A stretch of DNA of 64,000 bases from Alisma plantago-aquatica (taxonomy: Eukaryota > Streptophyta > Magnoliopsida > Alismatales > Alismataceae). The translations under genes were made by a program, and so were the position numbers. Positions 44,229 through 56,013 of this stretch are shown one piece after another. Every line of letters starts with the position of its first letter. The first letter of the stretch is position 1. The notes below the pieces were generated by a model, which worked only from the letters and a program-made list of their open reading frames with translations, had not been told where the DNA came from and did not search any database. The stretch spans positions 1,129,974,744 through 1,130,038,743 of the forward strand of contig OY856412.1 in the NCBI GenBank assembly GCA_963693085.1, given 5' to 3'.

Positions 44229-46671
44229 GTAAAACCCACGTTAGATACATATGCATATTGATCGGTAGAGTCCAGGATTATGTAGCCAGTGTTTATCAGT
44301 GAGGTGTAGGATATTAAGACTATCAACAGTGATATCCTTGTTACAGCTTGATAACCCACATTATCTATATATTCTAGTGGTAACTAGTTATAGATAGTAC
44401 TATCATTTTAGTTACTACACATTGAATTATCTATTGTAGAACAAGTGATGTAAAGGATTAAGGTAGAGTGCCTTGTCTCTACACCAGAGTACCATGGTAA
44501 GAGTAGTCGTCCAAGGAATCCAACCAGTTAAATAGTCATCAAGGATATAAGTGGTGTTCCATCTTGTAGTTTGGAAGACACTTTAATAGACTTAGAGTTT
44601 AAAATTTGCTCTAATTATGTATGGTTAGATTGTCACTTGTAGCAATGCTTTCACATATCTTAGTACATTTCATGTTAGTATAGGGCATAGTATAATGGAT
44701 AATAGATTATGTAATAGCGTTTAGTTATATATTCTTACAATTTATTTAAGTTACCTACAATACTATATGATTTATAGTATTTGAATGTTTAATTCGTCAT
44801 TCAACTAAAATGTTTGCATACTATTTCATGTAGCTTAATTAAGAAATGATATGTAGATCTTCATGTCTAAATGGTTAATTTTACACATTAAGACAAAATA
44901 TGACAATCTACTAAATTATTTTATGGGCTACAAGTACTCAATAACATGAAGATCCATAATCAAGTTATAAAAAACACTTGATCTATAGAGGTATACATAG
45001 AGAAGTAGCTAGATAATAGTTAATCTCTACTTTTATGGTCCTAGGCATGTGATAATAAGGATGACACAAATTTATGTAACTATGTACAATATATAAATTC
45101 AACTCTAGAATTAGTCTACTTCTGCTGCTACATATGTTTTAGTAATTAGAAAAAGATGTTGATTATTTCCTTATGCAACCCTCATGTGATATGCTTATTC
45201 TATATAAACTAGTTGTTGTAAAAAACTAGAAAATTACTTTTGTTAAATATTAAAGGAATGGTTAGCAAATATCATCTTGGACAATCTTGTTCCTTGATTA
45301 CTTAATTTGTATTGCATCAAAAAGAATAAGTAGGTAGTCTCATCTCATATAGATATGATGACATGAAGACAACATGTGTTAGGAATTATAAATGGGAGAG
45401 ACCACATTTGGTTCACTCAAAAGTATATATTGATGCATCTAAAATGTGCATCTGGATCAAACATATAGGAGTTGCATTTCTAGTATTAGACATGGTAACT
45501 CAGAATGAACACAAGGTATGATGGTCATACCTCAAGATAGTGAAGAGAAGAACAAACGTAACATAAAATTTTCACAATTAGCTAACATTATTTATCATAT
45601 TAAGGTATATTCGACTTGAGGTTTAAAATGGCATGGTGAATATTACAATAATTATTATGGCAACTAGGTCCAAATCAGACTCAATTTGCTGAAATTATGG
45701 GTCTATGTACCTTCATGACATGTTTTACTATGGTTAGAAATCACACATTTTTTTTATTTATGGTTCATTTAATTATTATTTGCATTTTTGGGTCATTGTT
45801 ATGACCATCTTGTTTGTTCTCAATTTGTTTTCCTTGAACTCTAGAAGCGAATCTACTTTTTTTGTTCAAATTATATTTTTATGACTTCATGCACATGCTA
45901 TTAATATAGATTATATAGTAGATATCAATCAATGTACTTTGCCGAAAAATGTTAGGTAATTTGGTATGAATAACCACCAAAGAAGTAGTAGAAATGATGA
46001 AATCCATGATTTGTAACATTATTTTTATGTTTGAACTGATCAATACTTAGAAAAGAGTCTTAGGACAAAAGGTGTTCAAACTAATTTAAAATCGACACAT
46101 CGAATTACTGTGGTGACCTATATATGGAAGGATCCTAGACTATGTTGATTCAATATTGCCAAGTTATAATAACAAAAGATACAATCAGGTTGAATGTGAC
46201 CTCGATGGTTGTTGGAGATCAACCTAGGTTTTGACATATCCTAAGTAGTTCTTATGGTGTTAATCATCAATGGAGACTACAACGTGTTACAAATTGATCG
46301 ATACATGCTACTTTATATCTAGCCCTGACATCTATTGAGGTTACTTTTTTGTTTTTGGAGTTTTTTTATAGACAAGTGGTTTTTGTAGTAGTGGTTCATG
46401 TTTCTCTCCAACAAAATCAGCATATTTTCATGCATATTTTGAGAATGATGATGACTCCACTATTGGACACCATGAGTCTATTAGAACTGAGCCAAAGGTA
46501 TATATATAAAAGATAAGGAGGGGTTTGCATTGTAACTTAAGTGTGATATTGATGGTGATCAGACAATCACAAAAAATCATGTATATCCATAAAGTCTTGG
46601 GTTCTCCACTGTGAGATCATAGGAAGGACATCATTTTGTTGTATAATTTTGTATCAATACATGACATCGAT
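44229..46671. other. AT-rich stretch, nothing recognised
   Basis: No long frame, RNA gene, repeat pair or transposon motif could be recognised. The base composition is like the surrounding decayed repeats. It may be very old retrotransposon sequence. Confidence 0.5.
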
Positions 46672-46961
46672 TGTAACATCCCAGGATTGGAGGATTCAAA
46701 TAATATATTCTGAAAAGGAATGATTGGACTACCCATATCACCAAGGAACACTTCCTTTTTACGGACCCCATCACGAAGAACTCAATAGTGATGAATGATC
46801 AACTTGGAGTCATACTTGGATGGGTGACCAGTTGGGTAGTTGATCCCTACTTGAACATGAGTGAGGAGAAAGCATGTAGTTAAGTATAGTGATGGTCTTT
46901 GGGGCTAGTTGTCATTCCTAAAACTTTGTTAGAGACTTAGAAAGTGGACCCAATCATTACA
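46672..46961 (+). repeat. Cassandra left LTR
   Basis: 290 bp; the 5S-like part is about 46766-46850, with box C-like GGATGGGTGACC at 46818-46829. The box A region is eroded (TGATCAACTTGG). Confidence 0.9.
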
Positions 46962-47212
46962 ATTGGTATCAGGGACAAATCCCTCTAGTAGGTGGGGCCC
47001 ACATGGGCATGTGGCATGCCAATTTTGAGATATGCGGTCCAAGCATGTTACAAAGGGTTGTTCATAGCGATGTAGCCACCCTTGTGCTAGTATTCCCTGA
47101 CTGAGAACTGGGTGTCCATGGTCCATTGTGGGTCTGTACTCAAATGGGGAAATATTATGAGACCATATAGTTGAGCCTTGATAGGGACGTTAAGAGTGTA
47201 AATGGAGGAGAT

Positions 47213-47504
47213 TGTAACATCCCAAGATTTGAGGCCTCAAATAATAAGTTCTTAAAAAGAATGATTGGACTACCCATATCACCAAGGTGAACCTCCTTTT
47301 AGAGGGAGACCCATCATGAGGAAATCCATAGTTAATCATGCTCGGCTTGGAGTGGTATGAGGATGGGTGACCCGTTAGGAAGTTAATCTTGACTTGCATG
47401 TGAGTAAGGACAAAGTGCACAATTAAGGCTAGTGGTGATATGTAGGGATACTCGTCATTCCTAAAACTCTACTATAGTCTTAGGAAGTGGGCCCAGGAAT
47501 TACA
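47213..47504 (+). repeat. Cassandra right LTR
   Basis: 292 bp; the 5S-like part is about 47309-47395. Box A-like AGTTAATCATGC at 47330-47341 (5S: AGTTAAGCGTGC) and box C-like GGATGGGTGACC at 47361-47372. It is closer to 5S than the left copy. Confidence 0.9.
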
Positions 47505-49796
47505 CCAATGTATCTAATCTATCACTTATACATCAATTCCATTGACCTTTCCACCCACTTTCTTAGTAGTTTTCATGGTTTTTCCTTATTGTGAAAAGTT
47601 ATTCTAGAGAACTTTAAATGGTTTGAAGAAGAAAAGGAGGAACAAATATGGGGATGTTGAGAGGAGCCTGAGGAGCATCTAGTGTCTTCAACATTAATTC
47701 TAGTATGAATTTATCTATTTGACTCCCACACTACCATTTTCCTTTCTCCTTTAAACTTTGAATGATACAACCCTACCTCCCAAAAAGCCTTTTCCCTTTT
47801 CATTTGATATTCTAAAGGATTGCTCTCGTTCCACTCTTAATCAAATATCATGCATCAATCATTGTCCTTATCTAGAAGAAATGTTTTCCTCAATAGGCTC
47901 CAATGATAGATTCGGGGGTTAGATAAAGGCAGAAGGAACTTTGTCCCTAAATATTAACTAGGTTATTATGGTTAGTGAAATTTGTAGACTTAGCCAAATT
48001 TGATCATGTTTATATACAATTGTTTATGTTAACATGAATACAAGTACTTTTAACACTCATTGAATTTCATTTTTACCTTTCTACAAATATACACAGGGTG
48101 GTCGTATGGGATTTCCTAAGCAGTTTCTTAAACAATTTCCTAAGTTGTTTATTTGACTATCTCATGCGTAGTGTCTCAAGTACGTGTTAAGAAGAGAGGA
48201 TAATTTTATTAGAACTGAGATTTAAGTTTTTTTGAAATAGTTTTAAAATATTTGTGTATATTGATGTAATGTAAATACATTAATTTCTTCTTTAAGGTTG
48301 AAGTTTAGTTTCTTAAGAAACTAAAAAATTTAATAATATTATGAGTATAATGAAAAGAATAAGAAAACAATAAGATAACTTTCATCTAGACTAAGGGGGG
48401 CTAAATTATGTTGGTTCCATTTGAAAGGTGTATACAATGATGGAGGAAATGTGTTTATGACTAAAAGAGTTTAGAGAAAAGTAATAAAAACCATTCCCTA
48501 CTAGAGAAATTAGTGAATCTATCTATGGATGAACAATCGTTATACATATAAGGTATAAAATACTAGCCATAGATCTCAAAAGTATGATACCATGACCCTA
48601 TCTTGACCCTAATCTATCTAATCATGCTTTATTACCATAATAAGGTGCATTGTTAAGGTATTAGATTAATCAAGTAAGTGGTTTTTTTATTTCATTCAAA
48701 TTGCACTTTGTTTTTTCTAATCTCTAGTTTCCTTACATTTAGTCAACTAGTTTGTGAATTCAACATAGGATGAGAACCTAATTGCAAATTATGTGAAAAG
48801 CATCCAAAAATTTTTCCCTTTATTGTCATGTCTGATTGAACCTTAAAATAATCTAGTATAGAGCAACTCTCTCACATGACTGCAATTTCACCTTAATGCC
48901 TTGATTTGGCAATTTCATGAATGTTTGCAAACTAATGTAAAATATGTCCATGACTAAGAAAATAAATTATAAACCAAGTATATAGTATCTAAGAACATTT
49001 ATTAATCCATAATCATAACTAATTGATTAATATTTTCTTGTTTTTGGAACTCAAATGTGTATATGGTTCCCTTTCTCAATTCCTAGACTTGATCTTAATC
49101 TTTTGGGTGTATACATGAGGAGGCTTAGATACAGTCATGGGCTTTGGTAGATCTAGGTCTCTTGAAACTCAACAAGCCCTTTGTCTAGGATGAGTTTTTA
49201 CAGGTTGGTCCTAGAAACTTTGGACCCAAGTGCCTCTATTCCTTGGACCACTTATCCATGTAACATCCTTTCAAGTTAGGACTGTGTTTTGTCTTTTAAC
49301 TATTTCATCTACATATATCCAACATCCCATGATCCTATATCCTCATTTTTCTATCAAGAGGCCTTCTGGAAATAGGAGGAGGAGATCCAAATTTGTATAC
49401 CCCTACTGGAGGGTGATATCTTGGATCAACTACTTGCATGTTGATGCATGTCAATGCATTTTAAAGATCAAGTAAAATCTTAGTATATCCAAGCCTTCCA
49501 ACCTTGACTCTCACACCAAAAATGTAAGATCATATATCCAATATATTTTTACTCCAGTCATTTACCTATTATTACTCCTTTGGCCAAAATCTGTGGTTTT
49601 CTATTGTGGAAATTTGCTCATATAGTTAAAGAACACTCTTTTCTTCCCTTTTATCCTTGTTTTCATTAGATTCACCACAGGGAAGCCCTTTTGGAGTTGG
49701 AGATGTGATTTTTGGTGTGAGGATGTTTCCTATAGTTTTTCTTGTTGTTGTAAATTTTCATCACCAACCCATGTGAGTGATTGATGTGTGTGATAC
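47505..49796. other. AT-rich stretch, nothing recognised
   Basis: No supported feature. An 81-codon plus frame at 49230-49475 and the surrounding less AT-rich sequence (49080-49500) have no motif that I recognise. Confidence 0.5.
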
Positions 49797-50905
49797 TGCA
49801 CATGTAAATTCACTAGTGGTGAAATCCCTAGAGTTTACCTTAACCAATGTACAATAATCACCACCCACAAATGGAACAATCTTATCATAGTATAGTTCAA
49901 GATAGAATCCAAAGGACAACATTTTAAAGAGTTAATTGATCAAGAAGACCAAGCAAGAACTAGTATTTATCACAAAAGGTTGTTGGTTGTTAATTGCACT
50001 AATTACAATAATATAATTTTTGATTAATGTTTGATTATCAAATGATGGGAATAGAAGGATGGAATGAGTTTCACCACCACTACCTATCATTGACTCTCTC
50101 ACTATATCATATTAAGCATGGAAGTATATATACAGAGGCTAGGAAAATCCCCGTTTGGCATTAGGATTAAGACCTAGACATATATCACTCTAAGCATGTC
50201 ATCGTGTTAATTAGAGATCATGCATCAATCGCCTTAGGAAACACATATCCAAAATACTCATCGAGATTTTAATAGGAATCAATCTATATTCTATATATGA
50301 GGTTCAAAATTCTATATACTGTGACCTAATTAACATATTGACTTGATAATCAGGAAAGAATATTAGCATAAAAATAACTGATTCCAAACATATAAATGAT
50401 CATACAAAAGAGATGTAGTATAGAGAACAAAATCATGTAGTGGGGCTATCCCCGCACCCTATCTAGGGGACGACTAGCTCATGGTAGTGTATATAAGTAC
50501 AATAGGGAATAAGAGAGAATAAGTCATCGTCAGGGAAGAAGGATAAATCATAGTTGTGGAGTGGGGAAATGATTCTTTTAGATCCAAAATGATGTGTCGA
50601 CCAAGAAATAAGAGCATTTCCTTGACGTCTTTCGGAGGTGAACTATTGAGTTGTTAATCTCTCTTTCCTTGCAAATTGCATATGCTACTACAAAGTAGGT
50701 GGAGAATTATGGTGAATCAGGATGGCATACTTGGTCTAGCTTCCTTTAAAGTCTGGATCTTGGAGTAACTATAGAGAGTGGGATCGATGAAGGGGGTCAA
50801 TGGTGTCTAGAAGTAGATGCTATGTATTGAAAATGGTAGCCTAGTGGCATCAAAGTGGATCTTCTCCATGGTGGTAGTGTACTTCTATTTATAGGCGGGG
50901 TTTGG
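49797..50905 (-). repeat. Athila/Tat-type LTR, minus orientation (truncated)
   Basis: The reverse complement aligns with 43170-44228: TATA CTATAAATAG at 50885-50894, GGGTGCGGGGATAGCCC at about 50440-50456, a GGATTCTATCTTGAAC ... GGGTGGTGATTATTG segment near 49840-49915, and end TGTGCA at 49797. The U3 part upstream of the TATA is missing; LINE sequence starts within about ten bases after 50905. Confidence 0.65.
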
Positions 50906-52460
50906 ACTTATAAATCATCTGATCCTAATGGCATTAGTATTGAATTCTACCAACACATATGGGACTACCTCAGACTAGACTTAACCAATAATTTTTAGTA
51001 CATACAACTCCATGACAAAATTAGTCCCCAAATAGATGTCCTCAACCAAACCCACATTGCACTCATCAAATAATCCTATTAGCCTCATAAAAGCATCCTA
51101 CATAATCATTGCCAATTCAATTAGCTTTAGAATGAAAACACATTCAAATGATGTCATTGGTCGACATGAGTGTGTCTTTTTAAATATAGAAACAACCAAT
51201 ATGCATACATTATTATCAATGAGACCATCCAAACTTGTCACATTAGGAATACCCCCTTCTTGATATCCAACTTGACTTTGAAGAAACACTTGACGATATC
51301 AACTACAATTGTCTTATAAATGTATGGAAGGATATAGTTTTCCTGAAGGATAGATACATTGAAATAAAGCATGCATAAGTACCATCCACTTATCCATTAT
51401 CATCAATGGAACAACTTTCCACTACATTCAGATTTTTTATGGTCTCAGGAAAGGAGATCCACTTTCTCCATATCTCTTCATCCTTTTCACATCTATCCTC
51501 ACTAGAATGGTCAAAATAGGAATTCACCATGGACTCGTCTCATCCCCTTATGATTGTAAGGAACACATCATTCAATAGGTTGATGATACCATCATCTTGA
51601 TAGAGCCAGATGAGTCGAATGTTATCAACAATATATGTATAATGGGACTATTTTCTTACATTTTGGGGCTTAAAATAAATCTTCACAAATCTACAATAAT
51701 ACGAACACATGTCAATGTTGAAGATATTAAATACTATCAATCTCTTCTCAATTACAATATAAATGACTTTCTGTTCACCTACCTTGGACTTCATTTTTCA
51801 CCTCACCCCTTTCAAAATTCATTTGGAATCTCATCATCACTAGACTCAATGATCGCTTTTTATAATGGAAGACAAACTTTCTCAATCTTGTCGGTAGGCT
51901 CTCTATCCTAAACAAATCACCCAATCCACTAACCACCTACTACCCCTTCTATATTCCCCTCCCAACACACACCCACAAAGCCATTGACCATATAAAAAAA
52001 GACTTTCTCTAGAAACAAACAAAGAACAAGACCTACTTGGTCCATTAGTACATCATATTTGCACTAAAAATAATACAGAGGCTAGGGAATCATCAATATT
52101 TAAACACATGCTCTTTGTCTGATACATAAAATTAGTGTGACACTCTACTAAGAAAGGAAAAACATTTGGAAAGTACATGTCTTAGGAAAAAATACTACCA
52201 AAATAAAAATTCTTCGTGGAAAATTAAACATCACTAGGCATTACCTATTTGGAAACATATTAAGCATGACATTTACTTGATCTAAATTACATATGCACTC
52301 CACCTCACATTTCCAACAACATTAGGTTTTGAATAGACCCATGGGGTGATGGACAAACTATTAAACATAAAGCCATATATATGCACACCCCATACTATAT
52401 CAAACATTCCTACCTATAAAGCACTATAAAATTTAGGTAGTCACAAACTACTTTAAAGAA
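50906..52460 (+). pseudogene. LINE-A reverse transcriptase fragment (5' truncated)
   Basis: An L1-type RT of a family different from LINE-I. It starts within the palm: SDPNGISIEFYQHIW (50915-50965; families have PGPDGF...FY..FW). HIALI with ISLIKASYIIIA is at 51050-51110 (PISL.N..YKI). RKGDPLSPYLFILFTS is at about 51440-51490. The catalytic block reads Q, stop, VDDTIILI (51573-51600). A 104-codon stretch with LGLKINLHKST and FLFTYLGLHF follows (51597-51911). Stops throughout; endonuclease and ORF1 are absent. Confidence 0.8.
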
Positions 52461-53280
52461 CCCTCACAATCCATTTCCTGCAATAAATCACATTAGACAT
52501 CAATCGACATCTAGAATCCAACATTAGAAACCACACCTCTAGGAAATGGGAACCCACTTACTCCACCAATAAGGAAGCCCTTTATTCACTTAATGTGGCC
52601 ATCTATGCCATACAAACTACATTTGGAACATCAGGGGTCCTCACAAAATTAAACTCCTTATCTGGCTCATTTGGAATGACAAAATTCTCAATGACCACAA
52701 TATGAAAATAATAGGTTTCCAGATCCCACCCATATCTCTTCAAAGCTCTAATCATGAGGAAGCATCTAAACATGTACTCACTCATGTGGTCAAGCCTGGT
52801 GTCCTTTAACAAAGGGACCCAGGTTCAAATCTCATTTACCACCTTATTTTACCACCCTCCCGGGCATTCGGCCTTCATCACATGTGTGGGAGAGGGGGGA
52901 GAAATTGTTCTCTGTTAATCCCATTAATTGTTCTACAACCTCACTACTTAGAATCCACTTCTTCTATATTAGAATTTCCTATCAACAACACCTACAGACA
53001 TGTGACATATTTTTTTTGATAGCCAAGTCAAAACATCTAGTGACATACTAACAAAAACCAGTATTGTACTCCTTAATATGCACCATTTGAACTAAAAGAA
53101 ATTATAGAAAATTCAACAATGAGAAATGCAACACCCTTTAACCAATCAGAATTCACCAAGACTCATATCACCTCTTTTCGCATTGCAGATCTACTGGACA
53201 TCATAGATCAATGTAAGGAAAACTAAATTAACCTTCTCACTTTAGAGATAAGAAATATCAATAGAGGACATACACATTTG
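52461..53280 (+). other. LINE-A C-terminal region with SINE-like insert
   Basis: By position this is the end of LINE-A ORF2, but no zf-RVT motif can be read. It contains the tRNA-like SINE candidate below. The remainder is AT-rich and unassigned. The second copy of this LINE (54378-55517) lacks most of it. Confidence 0.4.
52755..52990 (+). mobile_element. tRNA-derived SINE candidate
   Basis: Pol III-like box A TGGTCAAGCCTGG at 52787-52799 and box B GGTTCAAATCTC at 52822-52833, 35 bases apart, followed by a less AT-rich body (CCCTCCCGGGCATTCGG). Consensus boxes are TRGYNNARNNGG and GGTTCGANTCC. No foldable acceptor stem was found, so it is not a functional tRNA gene. Limits are approximate and no duplication was identified. 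Confidence 0.45.
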
Positions 53281-53545
53281 AGGATTCTAATTTTGCATCT
53301 ATTTACTTTCAAGACCTATTGTTGTGGTGCCTCCCCCGTATTATGTCTGAATATTTGGTCACTTTATCTTCTACATCATCATTCCTGGCTCTAGGCTTCA
53401 TGGTATCATTGGCACTACTGCTGTTGTTGATGCTTTTGACCTGGCATTTTATGTAACTTTTTGCATGCTTTCTATTAGTATGTGATTGTATGCTCATCTT
53501 TAATCTATGCAATTAATTTTCATCTTTCAAATACTTATTCATACT
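53281..53545 (+). repeat. LINE-A 3' UTR
   Basis: Contains GTGCCTCCCCCGTATTATG and GAATATTTGGTCACTTTATC, ending at CTATGCAATTAATTTTCATC plus a short tail. Repeated at 55518-55682 and 55790-56000. Confidence 0.7.
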
Positions 53546-54377
53546 AAGACTTTGTTAAAGAAACATTATTTGATCCATCATCCCATGGTACTATGATCCA
53601 AAAGGGACTGACCACGTATCTTGTTGCCTGTCTCCCTTCTACTTCTTTGTAATCAGAGGAATGTGTAACCCATTGTCAATTAGATGTTGAGCAGAAACCA
53701 TTTTTTGGTAATTTAAGTTTCTACTGTAATCTTTGCAGTCTTTTAATGCAACCATCTAAATTTTTTTATCAATGCCACACTCGCCTTGTTATTTTTTCCC
53801 TTCATAGACTACCAGATAATGACATGGCTATTGGAATGTGGTTCTTCAAAAATAGCCTTACTTTTTAAATGAAAATTCGTGGAAATATTGTATTTTTGTT
53901 TCACTTATTCCTTTAAACTACCATTATTGAAGAGATGACATGTTGTAGCTCAACTTCCACATGAACAATAACACACCATTCATGTATGGAATTACTTCAA
54001 CAAACTTTTGGCCCTTCCTCCATGTGCAACATGTAACAAGTATACTATCATTTATATCTATTAAATTCGACCACAATTAGCTAGAATTCATAGCATTTCA
54101 GCTTGTTTTATAAAAATATAACTCTTGTAATTTGGTTAGGTTTATATTTTCATAGAATGGGTCGTTTAAGTTTGATTGTTGCATTTGATATATAATCTTT
54201 GTGAGGCAGTCAAAATGGAGTCCCTATAATTTATCGGTAGATAGACTGGTGGCCACTAATAAGAAGTTAGCAATGGGTATAAGGAGATATGGCGATCATC
54301 AAATGCGTAAAATATGTTAAATACAAAGATAAGGTGAATTCGAATAGGGATGACAAGACAACTGGCAAACACTATAT
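53546..54377. other. AT-rich stretch between LINE fragments, unassigned
   Basis: No motif recognised and no long frame. It could be host DNA separating two insertions of the same LINE family. Confidence 0.4.
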
Positions 54378-55517
54378 TAAATCATGCATCAACACAATCC
54401 ACTTCTTCACCATCATCAACAGAACAACTTTTGACTATATTTAGAGTTTCGATGGTCTCATGCAAGGAGATCCAATTTTTCCATATCTCTTCATCATTTT
54501 CACATCTATCCACACCATAATGATCAAACACAAATTCACTATGTACTCATCTCATACCCTTAGGATTGTAAGGAACACATCATTCAATATGTTGATGACA
54601 CCATCTTTTTCATATTTCCATACTGATACAAATGTTATCAACACTACATGTATTGTGGGATTCTTCTCTTAAATTTGGGGTTTAAATTAAATCTTCACAA
54701 ATCTACTATCATATGAACACATGTCATCTCTGAGGATATTAAATGCTATCAATGTCTTCTAAATTGAAAATAATTGACTATCAATTCACCTACCTTTGAC
54801 TCCCTATTTCACCTCACCCCTTGTGGAAATTCATTTGGAATTCCATCATCAATAGACTCAATGATCACCTTTTATCATGGAAGACAACTTCCTCAATCTT
54901 ACTGGTAGACTCACTCTCCTAAGATATTATGCACTCCACTAACCACCTACTACAACATTTGTATTCCCCTCCCAAGAAACATCCACAAAGACATTGACCA
55001 TATCAAAAAATATTTTCTCTAAAAACCTATAGGGAAAAAGATCCACTTGGTCCATTGGTACATCATATGTGCACCAAAAATATACAGAGTCCAGTGCATC
55101 ATCAACATTTAAACACATGCTCTTTTTCTGATACATAAAATTAGTGTGACACTCTTCTTAGAAAGGAAAAACATTTGGAAAGTGCATTCCCTAGAAAAAT
55201 ACTACCAAAATAAAAATTCTTCGTGGAAACTTAAACATCAGTAGGCATCACAACTTTAGAAAAATATTGATCGCCACATTTACTTGATCTAAAATTGCAA
55301 AAACACTCCATCTTACATTTCCAACAATACCAAGTTCTAGACATATCCATGGTTCCATGGACAGACTATTAATCATAAATCTATATATATGCACATTGCA
55401 CACTCTAAAATTGAACATTAATACATGTAAAGAATTACAAATTTGAAATAACAACATTGCCAACAACAACAAGTTGTGGGTATACATCATTGAGGGGATT
55501 CTAGAAGAAATAAATGG
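54378..55517 (+). pseudogene. LINE-B reverse transcriptase fragment
   Basis: A second copy of the LINE-A family, aligning with 51370-52460 from the RT finger/palm region. MQGDPIFPYLFIIFTSI is at 54460-54510. The catalytic QYVDDTIFF is at 54585-54611 with YVDD intact (54588-54599), in a different frame from the block before. Downstream sequence is closely parallel to LINE-A until about 52400/55400 and then internally deleted. Confidence 0.8.
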
Positions 55518-56000
55518 ATTCTAATTTTTCATCTATTTACTTTTGAGGCCTATTATCGGGGTGCCTCCCCCATATTATGTCTGAATATTGGATCCATTTA
55601 TCTTTGACATCATCGATCCTCGTTTAGGGTTCATGGTATCATTGGCACTCTATTGTTGGGGTGCCTCCCCCGTATTATATCAATCTTTAGATAATAATTC
55701 CCCAAGTCTGACACTCAAGCCTCATAGGCCTATATTATGTGATACCTACAATTACATTGTATATGTATAGTTTACAAACATCATGCATCCCCTTTATTAT
55801 GTCTGAATATTTGGTCACTTTATCTTTGACATCATCGTTCCTTATTTAGGCTTCATGCTATCATTGGCAGTCATGGTGTTGTTGATGCCTTTTGACATGA
55901 CATTTTATGTAACTTTTGTATGTTCTTGGATTAGTATGTGGTTGTATGCTAATCTTTTATCTATGCAATTAATTTTCATCAAAAAATACTTCTTCATAGT
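55518..56000 (+). repeat. Repeated LINE-A/B 3' ends
   Basis: The 3' UTR block with GTGCCTCCCCC occurs at about 55559 and again at about 55663 (105 bases apart). After a 110-base break a further 3' end (about 55793-56000) runs through GTCTGAATATTTGG to TTTTCATC plus an A-run. These look like successive 5'-truncated insertions or tandem duplication of the tail. Confidence 0.65.
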
Positions 56001-56013
56001 TAATATTTGAAGG

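Larger units (their letters stand above)
46672..47504 (+). mobile_element. Cassandra-type TRIM element
   Basis: An 833-bp non-autonomous element: two ~290-bp LTRs starting TGTAACATCCC and ending TTACA, a TTGGTATCAGGGAC primer site at 46962-46975, a 251-bp interior and a purine stretch (AAATGGAGGAGAT) before the second LTR. Both LTRs contain 5S rRNA-like sequence including GGATGGGTGACC, the hallmark of Cassandra. It has no coding capacity; the 65- and 76-codon minus-strand frames inside it are chance. Flanks TCGAT and CCAAT could be a target duplication decayed by two transitions. Confidence 0.9.

Noticed and set aside
44229..44233. Target duplication for the LTR at 42442-44228
   Set aside because: Flanks GATAT and GTAAA do not match, so a simple solo-LTR insertion cannot be confirmed.
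46766..46850. 5S rRNA gene
   Set aside because: Only the internal part resembles 5S; it is inside an LTR of a Cassandra-type element, and the second copy lies in the other LTR.
52787..52833. tRNA gene
   Set aside because: Box A/B-like sites are present, but no acceptor or anticodon stem could be paired; better explained as a SINE.
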